A DNA stretch of 64,000 bases from Streptomyces stelliscabiei (GTDB taxonomy: Bacteria; Actinomycetota; Actinomycetes; Streptomycetales; Streptomycetaceae), in contig NZ_JADBGF010000001.1 of assembly GCF_014873495.1 (NCBI RefSeq), positions 10,230,001 to 10,294,000 of the forward strand. Direction: 5' to 3'. Below the pieces are notes generated by a model. It made no database searches. It was not told where the DNA came from and was given only the letters and a program-made list of their open reading frames with translations. Made by a program: the position numbers and the translations under genes. Below are positions 55,720-63,179 of the stretch, in pieces (positions within the stretch are counted from its first letter, which is position 1; each line of letters starts with the position of its first letter).

Positions 55720-56916
55720 ATGGCTGAGAACACCCAAGTCGTCGTGATCGGCGGCGGTTACGCCGGGGTCATGGCGGCCAACCGGCTGACGCAGCGCGAC
55801 GACGTGACCGTGACGCTGATCAACTGCCGCCCGGACTTCGTCGAGCGGATCCGGCTGCACCAGCTGGCGGGCGGAACGCACAAGGCTGTCAGCGACTACC
55901 GGAAGGTCCTGGGCGAGCGCATCCGGCTGGTGGTCGACACCGTGACCCGGATCGACGCGCCGGGGCGCCGGGTGGAGCTGGCGGGCGGCGACACGGTCGG
56001 CTACGACTACCTGATCTACGCGGTGGGCAGCGGCAGCGCCGACCCGGGCGTGCCCGGAGCCGGCGAGTTCGCCCATCCGATCGCCACGCTCGAGGAGGCG
56101 CAGCGCCTGCGGACGGTCCTCGACGCCGCTCCCGCCACGGCCCCCGTGACGGTGGTCGGAGCCGGTCCGACCGGCATCGAGACCGCCGCCGAACTGGCGG
56201 AGAAGGGCCGCACCGTCACCCTGGCCTGCGGCGGGCCGCTCGGGCCCTACCTGCACCCGAACGGCCGCCGCTCGGCCGCCGAGCGGCTGGCCGGCCTCGG
56301 TGTGAGCGTGCTGCAGGGCCCCGGCACGAAGGTCACGGAGGTGACCGGCGACACTGTGCGCCTCGGCGACGGCCGTGAGCTGTCGAGCGAGGTCACCATC
56401 TGGACCGCCGGGTTCGGCGTGCCGGACCTGGCCGCCCGCAGCGGGCTCAGCACCGACACCCTGGGCCGCCTGCTCACCGACGAGACCCTGACGAGCATCG
56501 ACGACGAACGGATCGTCGCCGCCGGGGACTCGGCGGCACCGTCGGACATGCCGTTCCGGATGAGCTGCCAGGCCGCCGGCCCGCTGGGTGCACACGCCGC
56601 CGACACGGTGCTCAGCCGCATCGCGAGCAAGAGGCCCGCACCGATCGACCTGGGGTTCGCCGGCCAGTGCATCAGCCTGGGGCGCCGCGCGGGCATCTTC
56701 CAGTTCGCCCACAAGGACGACACCGCCAAGCGGCTCCACGTCGGCGGCCGAACAGGCGCGAAGGGGAAGGAACTCGTGTGCAGGCTCACCATCAAGCAGC
56801 TGGTGAACGAGGCACGCAGGCCCGGCTCACACACCTGGGCCAAGAGCACACAGGGCCGCCGACTGCTGCGGGCCCAGCGCCGCGAGACGGCGGCCGGCGC
56901 CGGACAGTCCGCCTGA
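55720..56916 (+). CDS. NAD(P)H dehydrogenase-like flavoprotein (NDH-2 type)
   Basis: 398 residues from ATG 55720 (GGAGGAAAGAAACC ahead). FAD site VVVIGGGYAGVMAANRL and NAD(P) site VTVVGAGPTGIETAAELAEKG are both present, with TIWTAGFGVPDLA and IVAAGDSAAP for the flavin C-terminal contacts. Closest to type II NADH:quinone reductase-like disulfide-family proteins, but the C-terminus lacks a clear membrane-binding helix. It would transfer electrons from NAD(P)H to a quinone or another acceptor. Confidence 0.88.
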   Translation: MAENTQVVVIGGGYAGVMAANRLTQRDDVTVTLINCRPDFVERIRLHQLAGGTHKAVSDYRKVLGERIRLVVDTVTRIDAPGRRVELAGGDTVGYDYLIYAVGSGSADPGVPGAGEFAHPIATLEEAQRLRTVLDAAPATAPVTVVGAGPTGIETAAELAEKGRTVTLACGGPLGPYLHPNGRRSAAERLAGLGVSVLQGPGTKVTEVTGDTVRLGDGRELSSEVTIWTAGFGVPDLAARSGLSTDTLGRLLTDETLTSIDDERIVAAGDSAAPSDMPFRMSCQAAGPLGAHAADTVLSRIASKRPAPIDLGFAGQCISLGRRAGIFQFAHKDDTAKRLHVGGRTGAKGKELVCRLTIKQLVNEARRPGSHTWAKSTQGRRLLRAQRRETAAGAGQSA

Positions 56917-57055
56917 ACCACGCACCGGCAGCCGGCGTGGGGCCGCATGCCGATGGTCCCGGCGCACGGCTCGCCCGTGACGTCCTCCCGCGGCACGAAC
57001 CGCGATCATTCACTGCGCAAGATCGATTATCGACACACCCACTGGGGGTTCAGTC

Positions 57056-57889
57056 ATGATCCTGATCACCGGGGCCACCGGTGTCGTCGGCCGGGAAACC
57101 GTCCGCCTCCTGGTCGAGGGCGGAGCGGAAGTCGCCGCTGTCACCCGCGACCCGCACGCCGGATTCCCCGCGGGCACACAGCTCCTCCACCCCGCGAAGG
57201 TTCCCACCATCGACGGCGTGGAAGCCATCCTGCTCAGCCCGCGCGCCACCGGATCCACCGCTGCCGACCTGCTGGCCCGCGCCCGCGGGACGGGCGCGGC
57301 AAGGGTGGTCGTACTGTCCTCCGTCACCGTGCAGTACCCGGCCGGGCACGCACGCTTCCGCCGGCAGTTCCACACGGCCGAGGACGTCGCCAAGGGCAGC
57401 GGCCTGGACTGGACGATCCTGCGCTGCGCCGATTTCGCCGCCAACACCCTGGCCTGGGCCGGGCAGATCCAGGCGACCGGGACCGTGCGGGGGGCATACC
57501 CGCACGCGAGGACCTCGACCGTCGACGAGCGTGACATCGCCGCGGTGGCCGCCCTCGCCCTGACCCACCCGCAGCACCGCGGTCAGACGTACCTGCTCAC
57601 CGGAGAGCAGCCGCTGAGCCAGCCGGAGAAGGTCGCCGCGCTCGGCACGGCGCTCGAGCGGACACTGTCCTTCGACGAGGCCGCACCGGACGAGATCCGT
57701 CGCGGCATGCTCGCCGCCGGCCTGCCCGAGGAGGTACCCGACCGGCTGCTCGGCTCGCTGGCCGACTATGCCCGCGAAGCCGGGCCCACCACCGACACCG
57801 TGCGGCTGCTGCTGGGCCGCCCGGCACGCACGTACGCCACCTGGGCGCGAGACCACCGTGCCGCCTTCACCGCAGGAGGACCCCGATGA
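57056..57889 (+). CDS. NmrA-like NAD(P)-binding protein
   Basis: 277 residues. The atypical SDR start ILITGATGVVGRETVRLLVE has the GxxGxxG site, and TVDERDIAAVAALALTHPQHR is the family hallmark. It lacks the Tyr-x3-Lys catalytic pair, so may be a redox sensor or a quinone reductase-like enzyme. Its end LLGRPARTYATWARDHRAAF is also seen as a fragment at 62.6 kb. The stop overlaps the next gene. Confidence 0.88.
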   Translation: MILITGATGVVGRETVRLLVEGGAEVAAVTRDPHAGFPAGTQLLHPAKVPTIDGVEAILLSPRATGSTAADLLARARGTGAARVVVLSSVTVQYPAGHARFRRQFHTAEDVAKGSGLDWTILRCADFAANTLAWAGQIQATGTVRGAYPHARTSTVDERDIAAVAALALTHPQHRGQTYLLTGEQPLSQPEKVAALGTALERTLSFDEAAPDEIRRGMLAAGLPEEVPDRLLGSLADYAREAGPTTDTVRLLLGRPARTYATWARDHRAAFTAGGPR

Positions 57890-58554
57890 AACTCACGATC
57901 GTTGCCGCCACCGGCGGTATCGGACGGCACCTGGTCGAGCAGGCGGTAGCCGGCGGGCATGACGTCACCGCCGTGGCCCGCCGCCCACGTGAACTGCCGG
58001 GCGGCGTCCGGACGGTCGCCGTCGACCTGACCCGGCCCGACATGCGGACGCTCGCCGCGGCGTTACGCGGCGCCGACGCCGTACTGTCCGCGCTCGGCCC
58101 GCGAAACCCGCGCGCGGACGCGGGCATCACCTCGCTCGGCACCCGTGCGATCGTCGCGGCGATGCATGCCGAGCACGTCCAGCGGATCATCATCGTCAGC
58201 GCCGCACCCGTCGGGCCGGTGCCGGTGCCGGGCCGGCCGACGCCACCCAGGCACGATCCCGGCGACGGCTTCTTCATGCGCTACCTGGGAGTCCCGTTGA
58301 CCCGGGCAATGTTCGGCCGGCACTACGCCGACCTCGCCGTCACCGAGCAGACCCTGCGCGACAGCGGACTGCAATGGACGGTCTCACGCCCGCCCAAGCT
58401 CACCGACAAGCCCCTGACCGGCACGTACCGGACCGCGTGGAACCGCAACATCCGGGGCGGATTCTCCGTGCCACGCGCCGACGTCGCCCACCACATGCTC
58501 GCCATGGTGAACCAGCCGGACACCATCGAGCAGGTCATAGGAATCGCGAACTGA
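57886..58554 (+). CDS. NAD(P)-binding SDR-like protein
   Basis: 222 residues from the ATG overlapping the previous stop. KLTIVAATGGIGRHLVEQAV gives the nucleotide loop (GGIGRH), RIIIVSAAPVGPVPVPG and VSRPPKLTDKPLTGTYR are typical of the BVR-B/NAD(P)H-binding group related to flavin reductases. Together with the NmrA-like and NDH-2-like proteins it suggests a redox or quinone-handling pathway. Confidence 0.87.
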   Translation: MKLTIVAATGGIGRHLVEQAVAGGHDVTAVARRPRELPGGVRTVAVDLTRPDMRTLAAALRGADAVLSALGPRNPRADAGITSLGTRAIVAAMHAEHVQRIIIVSAAPVGPVPVPGRPTPPRHDPGDGFFMRYLGVPLTRAMFGRHYADLAVTEQTLRDSGLQWTVSRPPKLTDKPLTGTYRTAWNRNIRGGFSVPRADVAHHMLAMVNQPDTIEQVIGIAN

Positions 58555-59201
58555 CCAACTACCAGCCACCCGCACGACCCGGGCCGCGGGTGAGAGAGCG
58601 AGCGACGACCCGCGACGGCAACCAACAAGACCAGGAAGACGCCCCGGCCGTCGCGCCCGCCCCTTCGCCGCCCGGGTCACCCCTCACAAAGAATGTGATC
58701 ATGACGAAGCGCACCCCGTTTCGTCAGCCCCGAACACGCGGGGCTGTTCGCCGGATCCCTCACCTCAGCCCTTGCCCCGGAACTCTCGCTGCGCGGCTTC
58801 GACAGCACCGTCCACACCCAGGTCCGGCCGGCCGAACTCGACTCCCTCGACCAACTCGCCCTCGTCACACTCCTGCCGGCACTGATCGCCAGGGGTACCG
58901 GTCTCCCAGACCCACCGAACAAACACCCGATGGTCGACCGTGGCCGCACTCGCCCCCCAGGTCTTCGCTCTCGGCCTCACGCGCATCGTCAAACCTGCCC
59001 GTCAACTCCGACCACCCCCACTGCAACGCCCAGCCCTCACCCTCCAACCGGACCAGCGCACGGGACCACTGACAGATCGCCCACGCCGAGGGCTGCGGCC
59101 GCACACCAGAAGGGTTCGACACGGCCGCTCTCCACGCCCACTCGCTGCTCCAGTCGGAAGGGGATGGCCGGCCCGTCAGGTGCCCCTCCAGCTTGGCGGC
59201 G
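58555..59201. other. Coding-like debris before the CRISPR-like array
   Basis: At 58717-58935 the plus strand reads FVSPEHAGLFAGSLTSALAP, ELSLRGFDSTVHTQVRPAEL and DQLALVTLLPALIARGTGL, which has good coding character but no start or clean stop, and I cannot place it. A second patch near 59050-59160 reads IAHAEGCGRTPEGFDTAALH. Both may be remnants of one gene, possibly part of a lost CRISPR-cas locus. Confidence 0.35.
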
Positions 59202-59416
59202 GACAGACCCCCACGCGTGGGGACGGGACGAGGCCGCTTCCGCTTGTACCGGCGGCTGACCCGCACGGACAGACCCCCAGGCCTGGGTACGGGAGGCCTG
59301 GACCGACACCGATGACGAAGTGAGCGCCGAGAGACCCCCGCACTGGGGGACGGGACCATGCACACGGGGTGGTGGCAGGACTCAGCACGAGAGACCCCCA
59401 CGTGTGGGGACGCGAC
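59202..59416 (+). CRISPR. Short degenerate CRISPR-like array (four repeats)
   Basis: 28-bp units start at 59202, 59268, 59329 and 59389. Their common form is GASAGACCCCC-n-GGGG-ACGGGAC with a CCCC/GGGG stem, for example GACAGACCCCCACGCG + TGGGGACGGGAC and GAGAGACCCCCACGTG + TGGGGACGCGAC. Spacers are about 38, 33 and 32 bp and unrelated to each other. The repeat stem, length and spacing fit actinobacterial type I-E arrays, but the repeats differ at several positions and no cas genes are in the window. It is likely a decaying or orphan array. Confidence 0.6.
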
Positions 59417-59486
59417 CAACGTGGAGCGGTGTCTCGTGTCCCTTCCCTCGTAGCGTGAAGACCTTGACTGCAGGGGGAGTCGGGCA

Positions 59487-59725
59487 TGGCGGAGAGCGGC
59501 GGAACTTCGATCCGGAGTTCGGTGAGGGGGCGGTACGGATCGGGACCGCGACCGGCAAGCCGGTCGCCGGGGCCGCCAGGGACCTGGGCACCAACGAGAC
59601 CACCCCGGCCGGCCGGGCCCGCCGGGACGGCGCCGGCCGGCGTAGGGCGACGAGCCGGAGCGGCTGCGGCGCGAAACGCCCGGCTCAAGCGGGACAACGA
59701 GGAACTGGTCATGGAGCTTCCCAAT
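59487..59725 (+). pseudogene. Decayed IS3-family orfA
   Basis: The plus strand reads RRNFDPEFGEGAVRIGTATG KPVAGAARDLGTNETT, an IS3 OrfA HTH, then after frame changes ARLKRDNEELVMEL. Frame changes and a missing middle make it dead. The IS110 element ends right after it, so IS110 is inserted into this relic. Confidence 0.7.
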
Positions 59726-59732
59726 CTTGTTG

Positions 59733-60923
59733 TCAAGCCGCCGCGGCAGCGGGTTGTGCAGGCTGGTAGCACTCTCCGTCACGGATCGTCGCCCATAGGA
59801 CGTTGACGCGGCGGCGGGCGAGGGCCAGCAGGGCTTGTTTGTGACTCTTGCCCTCGTTGCGCTTGCGGTCGTAGTACGCCTTGGACGCGGGGCAGCACTT
59901 CAGGCTGACCATGGCCGACAGGTACATGGCTCGCAGTAGCCCGCGGTGGTAGCGCCGAGGCCGGTGCAGATTGCCGCTGACGCGGCCGGAGTCACGGGGT
60001 CTGGGGGCCAGGCCGGCGAAGCCGGCCAGCCGGTCAGCGGTGCCGAAGGCGTCCATCTCGCCGCCGGTCGCGGCGATGAACTCGGCGCCGAGCCTGGGGC
60101 CCATCCCGGGCAGGCTGCGGATCACCGCGGCGTGCGGGTGTTCGCGAAACCGGGCCTCGATCAGCGCATCGAGTTCGGCGATCTCCTCGTCGAGGGCCAT
60201 CACCCCCTTCGCCAGCCGGAGCACCATCGCCGCGGCCAGCGTCTCGCCGGGCAACGCGGTGTACTGGGCCTGGGCGGCCTCCACCACGGTCTTCGCGAGA
60301 GCAGCGGCACCGTGGACCTTGCGGTTCTTCAGCCAGTTTTCGAGCCGTCTGGCGCCGGCGCGGCGGATGGCGGCAGGGGTCTGGTAACCGGTGAGCAGGG
60401 TGATTGGACCCTTGTTCGTCAGATCCAGAGCCCGCTCCAACGCTGGGAAGATCTCGACCAGTTGTGCGCGGAGCCGGTTGATGTGCCGGGTGCGGTCGAA
60501 GACCATGTCGAGGCGGCGGGTGGTGAGGGTGCGCAGGTCGACGGCGATCTCATCGCCGGGCCGGAGCAGACCGAGGTCACGGCGGACGCGAGCCTGGTCG
60601 GCGATCACGAAGGCGTCCTTGGCGTCGGTCTTGCCTTCGCCGCGGTAGGTGCCCGAGGCGTGGTGAACGGCCAGACCGGTGAGGTAGGCGACGGGCTGAC
60701 CGTGGTTGACCAGCAGACCGATCAGCAGTGCGGCACCGCCGTGGTTAAGGTCGACGGCCCACAGTACGTCACGGGATATCTCCAGGACGTCGCCGATGAG
60801 CTGCAGCAGCTCGGCCTCGTCGTTGGAGATCCGGCGGGACAGCAAGCGGGTGCCGTCCGCGTTGATCACCACGCAGTGGTGATGCGTCTTGCCGATGTCC
60901 AGTCCGGCCCAGGTCTCCGGCAC
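59733..60923 (-). CDS. IS110-family transposase (intact)
   Basis: 396 residues from GTG 60923. The DEDD nuclease core is complete: Asp in TWAGLDIGKTHHH, Asp in WAVDLNHGG, and the EGKTDAKDAFVIADQAR block. The C-terminal Tnp_20 part has LPGMGPRLGAEFIAATGGEM and FAGLAPRPRDSGRVSG with the catalytic Ser. No frame lesion is seen, unlike the 17.5 kb copy. IS110 recombinases use a bridge RNA from the element end to choose target and donor sites. A conserved noncoding leader lies upstream. Confidence 0.95.
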   Translation of the reverse strand: MPETWAGLDIGKTHHHCVVINADGTRLLSRRISNDEAELLQLIGDVLEISRDVLWAVDLNHGGAALLIGLLVNHGQPVAYLTGLAVHHASGTYRGEGKTDAKDAFVIADQARVRRDLGLLRPGDEIAVDLRTLTTRRLDMVFDRTRHINRLRAQLVEIFPALERALDLTNKGPITLLTGYQTPAAIRRAGARRLENWLKNRKVHGAAALAKTVVEAAQAQYTALPGETLAAAMVLRLAKGVMALDEEIAELDALIEARFREHPHAAVIRSLPGMGPRLGAEFIAATGGEMDAFGTADRLAGFAGLAPRPRDSGRVSGNLHRPRRYHRGLLRAMYLSAMVSLKCCPASKAYYDRKRNEGKSHKQALLALARRRVNVLWATIRDGECYQPAQPAAAAA

Positions 60924-60944
60924 ATATCCTCCGTGAGCTCGTCG

Positions 60945-61100
60945 TACACAGTTTCCGCAGACGACCTCGCCAGCGTTGCCCTACGAAGCGATCGAGTCGC
61001 AGTTCCCAATTGGCGGTCGAGTCGTCGCAGGACCCCGGGCGGCCAAGCTCCATAAACCATCCAAGTGGCACAGCGCGATGTCAGCCATACCCCAGGTCCC
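60945..61100 (-). ncRNA. Candidate IS110 bridge-RNA / left-end region (copy 2)
   Basis: Upstream of the intact IS110 gene, the minus strand matches the leader of the decayed copy in several blocks (TTGGCCGCCCG, GACGACTCG, GCCAATT, CGTAGGG, GCGAGGTCGT). The gene and this leader together are about 1.35 kb. Sequence conservation without a coding frame suggests an RNA. The exact ends cannot be set from sequence alone. Confidence 0.5.
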
Positions 61101-61357
61101 CGGGTCCGCCGATCTTACGAATGACCGGCTCAGACCCGAGAAGAAAGGTAGGGCGTGATGTCTCAGGCGCTGCACGGTCCCAGGGTGCGTACCGGGTCGT
61201 GATCGATGAGCAGCGCAGCGTGCGGGGCGGGTGCCCGACCGGGGTACGGGGCCCGGCGATCTGCGGCTGAGCGGTGTGGGCGCGAGTGACCGGAAGCGTT
61301 GCCGCAGGCAGGCAACGGGCCCGAGGACCCCGGCCGCGTGCCCGCCGGGACGGTGTG

Positions 61358-61936
61358 TCAGACCACCGCGAGCCGGTCCACCAGCAGTTCCACTCTCCGT
61401 TCGGCGTCTTGGTGCGGCAGCCGTCCCGCCCGGGTCAGGGTGGCCAGCCCGTGCAGAGCCGCCCAGAACACCTCGGTGAACAGTCCCGGGTGGACGCCGT
61501 CGCCGGCGACCTCGCCAAGGCTCTCCAGCAGGGCGGCGAAGGCGTCCTTCAGCGGCTCCGGGGTGTCCTCGTCGGCGAACAACAGGCCGCCGTCGAGCTG
61601 GAACATGGCGTCGTAGACCGCCGGGTTGCGCTCGGCGAAGTCGAGGTAGGCGCGGGCGAGGGCGGTGACCCGGGCGCGCGGGCCGTCCGCGGCGGAGGCC
61701 GCGTCACGCACGGCCGCGGCCATCTCCGTGGCGCCGTCCAGGGCGACGGCGCCGATGATCTCGCGCTTGCCGCGGAAGTGGCTGTAGAGGACGGGCTGGC
61801 TGTACTCGATGCGTTCGGCGAGCCGGCGGGTGGTGACCGCGTCCCAGCCCTGCTGCTCGGCGAGTTCGCGGGCCGTCGCCACGATGAGGCGCTCGCGGCC
61901 CGCCCGTTCGCGCTGCTTGCGTTCCTGTACCGACAT
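61358..61936 (-). CDS. TetR-family regulator of the DUF1772 gene
   Basis: 192 residues from ATG 61936. HTH: ATARELAEQQGWDAVTTRRL AERIEYSQPVLYSHFRGKRE. The C-terminal domain is of the TetR_C_33 / WHG type (AVYDAMFQLDGGLLFADED, FWAALHGLATLTRAGRLP). It is divergent from the DUF1772 gene with two matching operators in the gap. Confidence 0.92.
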   Translation of the reverse strand: MSVQERKQRERAGRERLIVATARELAEQQGWDAVTTRRLAERIEYSQPVLYSHFRGKREIIGAVALDGATEMAAAVRDAASAADGPRARVTALARAYLDFAERNPAVYDAMFQLDGGLLFADEDTPEPLKDAFAALLESLGEVAGDGVHPGLFTEVFWAALHGLATLTRAGRLPHQDAERRVELLVDRLAVV

Positions 61937-61944
61937 GATTCGAT

Positions 61945-62011
61945 TCTAGCATCGCTAGACAAGTGAGCGGCGACAGTACTAGCGTTGACTCACCATCTAG
62001 CAACACTAGAT
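61945..62011. promoter_or_regulatory. Two TetR operators between divergent genes
   Basis: TCTAGC-ATC-GCTAGA at 61945-61959 and ATCTAG-CAACA-CTAGAT at 61995-62011 are perfect palindromes with the shared half-site TCTAG. Their centres are 51 bases apart, on the same helix face. One lies by the TetR start and one just before the DUF1772 ribosome binding site, so one regulator can control both genes. Confidence 0.8.
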
Positions 62012-62024
62012 TCCGGAGGTTGTC

Positions 62025-62471
62025 ATGCTCAACGCACTCGAGGTCTTCACCACCGTGGTCGTCGGCCTGATGGTGGGGGTGGAGTTCTCCGTCGCCTTCG
62101 TCATGAACCCGATCCTCAACGCCCTCCCCGAGGACAGTGGCCAACTCGGCCACGCCCACGGGGGCCGGATGCTCGGTGCCCTGATGCCGTTCTGGTACAT
62201 CGGTTCGCTCGTCCTGAGCGTGCTCTGGGCCATCGCCGAATGGCCTCACCACGGCGCCGGTCTGGTCGTCATCGCCGCCGCGCTGCTGATCCTGAGCGTG
62301 ATCATGTCGCTCCTGCTGCTCGTCCCGATCAACAACCGGAACAAGACGTGGACCCCCGAGAACCGGCCCGAGGACTGGAAGGAGCAGATGAACCGCTGGC
62401 TCCGCTTCCACTACGTCCGCATCGCCGTCATCATCGCCGCCTTCACCCTGCTCGTCGCCGCCCTCGCCTGA
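62025..62471 (+). CDS. DUF1772 family membrane protein
   Basis: 148 residues from ATG 62025 with CCGGAGGTTG ahead. Four membrane helices: EVFTTVVVGLMVGVEFSVAF, PFWYIGSLVLSVLWAIAEW, LVVIAAALLILSVIMSLLLL and IAVIIAAFTLLVAALA. The signature NNRNKTWTPENRPEDWKEQM NRW lies between helices 3 and 4. The group includes anthrone oxygenase-like proteins of small size. Function here is unknown, under control of the adjacent TetR. Confidence 0.88.
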   Translation: MLNALEVFTTVVVGLMVGVEFSVAFVMNPILNALPEDSGQLGHAHGGRMLGALMPFWYIGSLVLSVLWAIAEWPHHGAGLVVIAAALLILSVIMSLLLLVPINNRNKTWTPENRPEDWKEQMNRWLRFHYVRIAVIIAAFTLLVAALA

Positions 62472-62559
62472 GCCCGCAGGCCGACACCGCACTGGCTGCG
62501 CACAACCCCCACGCCCCGGCCGGCAGCAGGCCACCGGAATCCCGGCATCCGGGAACCCG

Positions 62560-62636
62560 TGGAAGACCTGCTGGGCCGGCCCGCGCGCACCTTCGCCGAC
62601 TGGGCACACGACAGCGCACCCGCCTTCGGCGGCTGA
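62560..62636 (+). pseudogene. C-terminal scrap of an NmrA-like gene
   Basis: The frame reads EDLLGRPARTFADWAHDSAPAF and stops, matching LLGRPARTYATWARDHRAAF at the end of the 57056 gene. Only about 25 codons survive, so a paralogue once stood here. Confidence 0.6.
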
Positions 62637-62692
62637 CCCGCCGCCGACTCCCACGACACCCACTCACCTCACCCAGGACCGGCAGTCCACCC

Positions 62693-62808
62693 ATGAACCT
62701 CACTCTTTGGATCGCCGCCGGACTGCTGACCGCAATCGCCCTGGCCGGCGGCATCAGCAAGACCTTCATCCCCAGGGCGACACGGGCCACGCAGCACGGC
62801 GGGCCCAT
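62693..62808 (+). pseudogene. N-terminal fragment of a DoxX-like membrane protein
   Basis: MNLTLWIAAGLLTAIALAGG ISKTFIPR is the first helix and loop of DoxX-family proteins. After TQHGGP the sequence becomes unrelated and basic. The remaining three helices are missing. Confidence 0.55.
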
Positions 62809-62974
62809 GGACGCAAGACGCAGGCACCGGAGGGGGACCGGTTGTCATGGCGGAGAAGTGTCACAACGGCTGACGGCGGGCTTCGCGTTTTCGACAACGA
62901 TGACGCCACAGCATTCGACGCAGTCCGCGACGGAACGAGCACCGGGCCGACCTCACGTAGAGCTCGTAAAAGGG

Positions 62975-63160
62975 TCATGGGTGGGCCTTCTTGAGGCGTC
63001 GCCGGCAGATGAGGCTGCATGCCAGGCAGACGCAGGCGTCGTGGAGTTCGAGGCGTCGTTCTCATCGGATGGCGAGGCGTTTGAACTGGTGGAGGAGGGC
63101 GAAGGCCTGCTCGACGGCGTAGCGGAGCTTGTGAAGCTCCGCTACGCCGTTCGCGAAGTT
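62975..63160 (-). pseudogene. IS5-family transposase C-terminal fragment
   Basis: The minus strand reads KLRYAVEQAFALLHQFKRLAIR, then a TGA where relatives have Trp, then ERRLELHDACVCLACSLICR RRLKKAHP and the stop at 62975. This is the end of IS5-type transposases of Streptomyces. The catalytic part is missing. Confidence 0.75.
63115..63149. repeat. Perfect 16-bp inverted repeat at IS5 fragment edge
   Basis: CGGCGTAGCGGAGCTT and AAGCTCCGCTACGCCG are separated by three bases (GTG). It lies exactly where the IS5 relic begins, between it and the hydrolase gene end. It could act as a terminator for both sides or be an inverted duplication made during recombination. Confidence 0.75.
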
Positions 63161-63179
63161 CAGTTGTGTGGCGTGCCTG

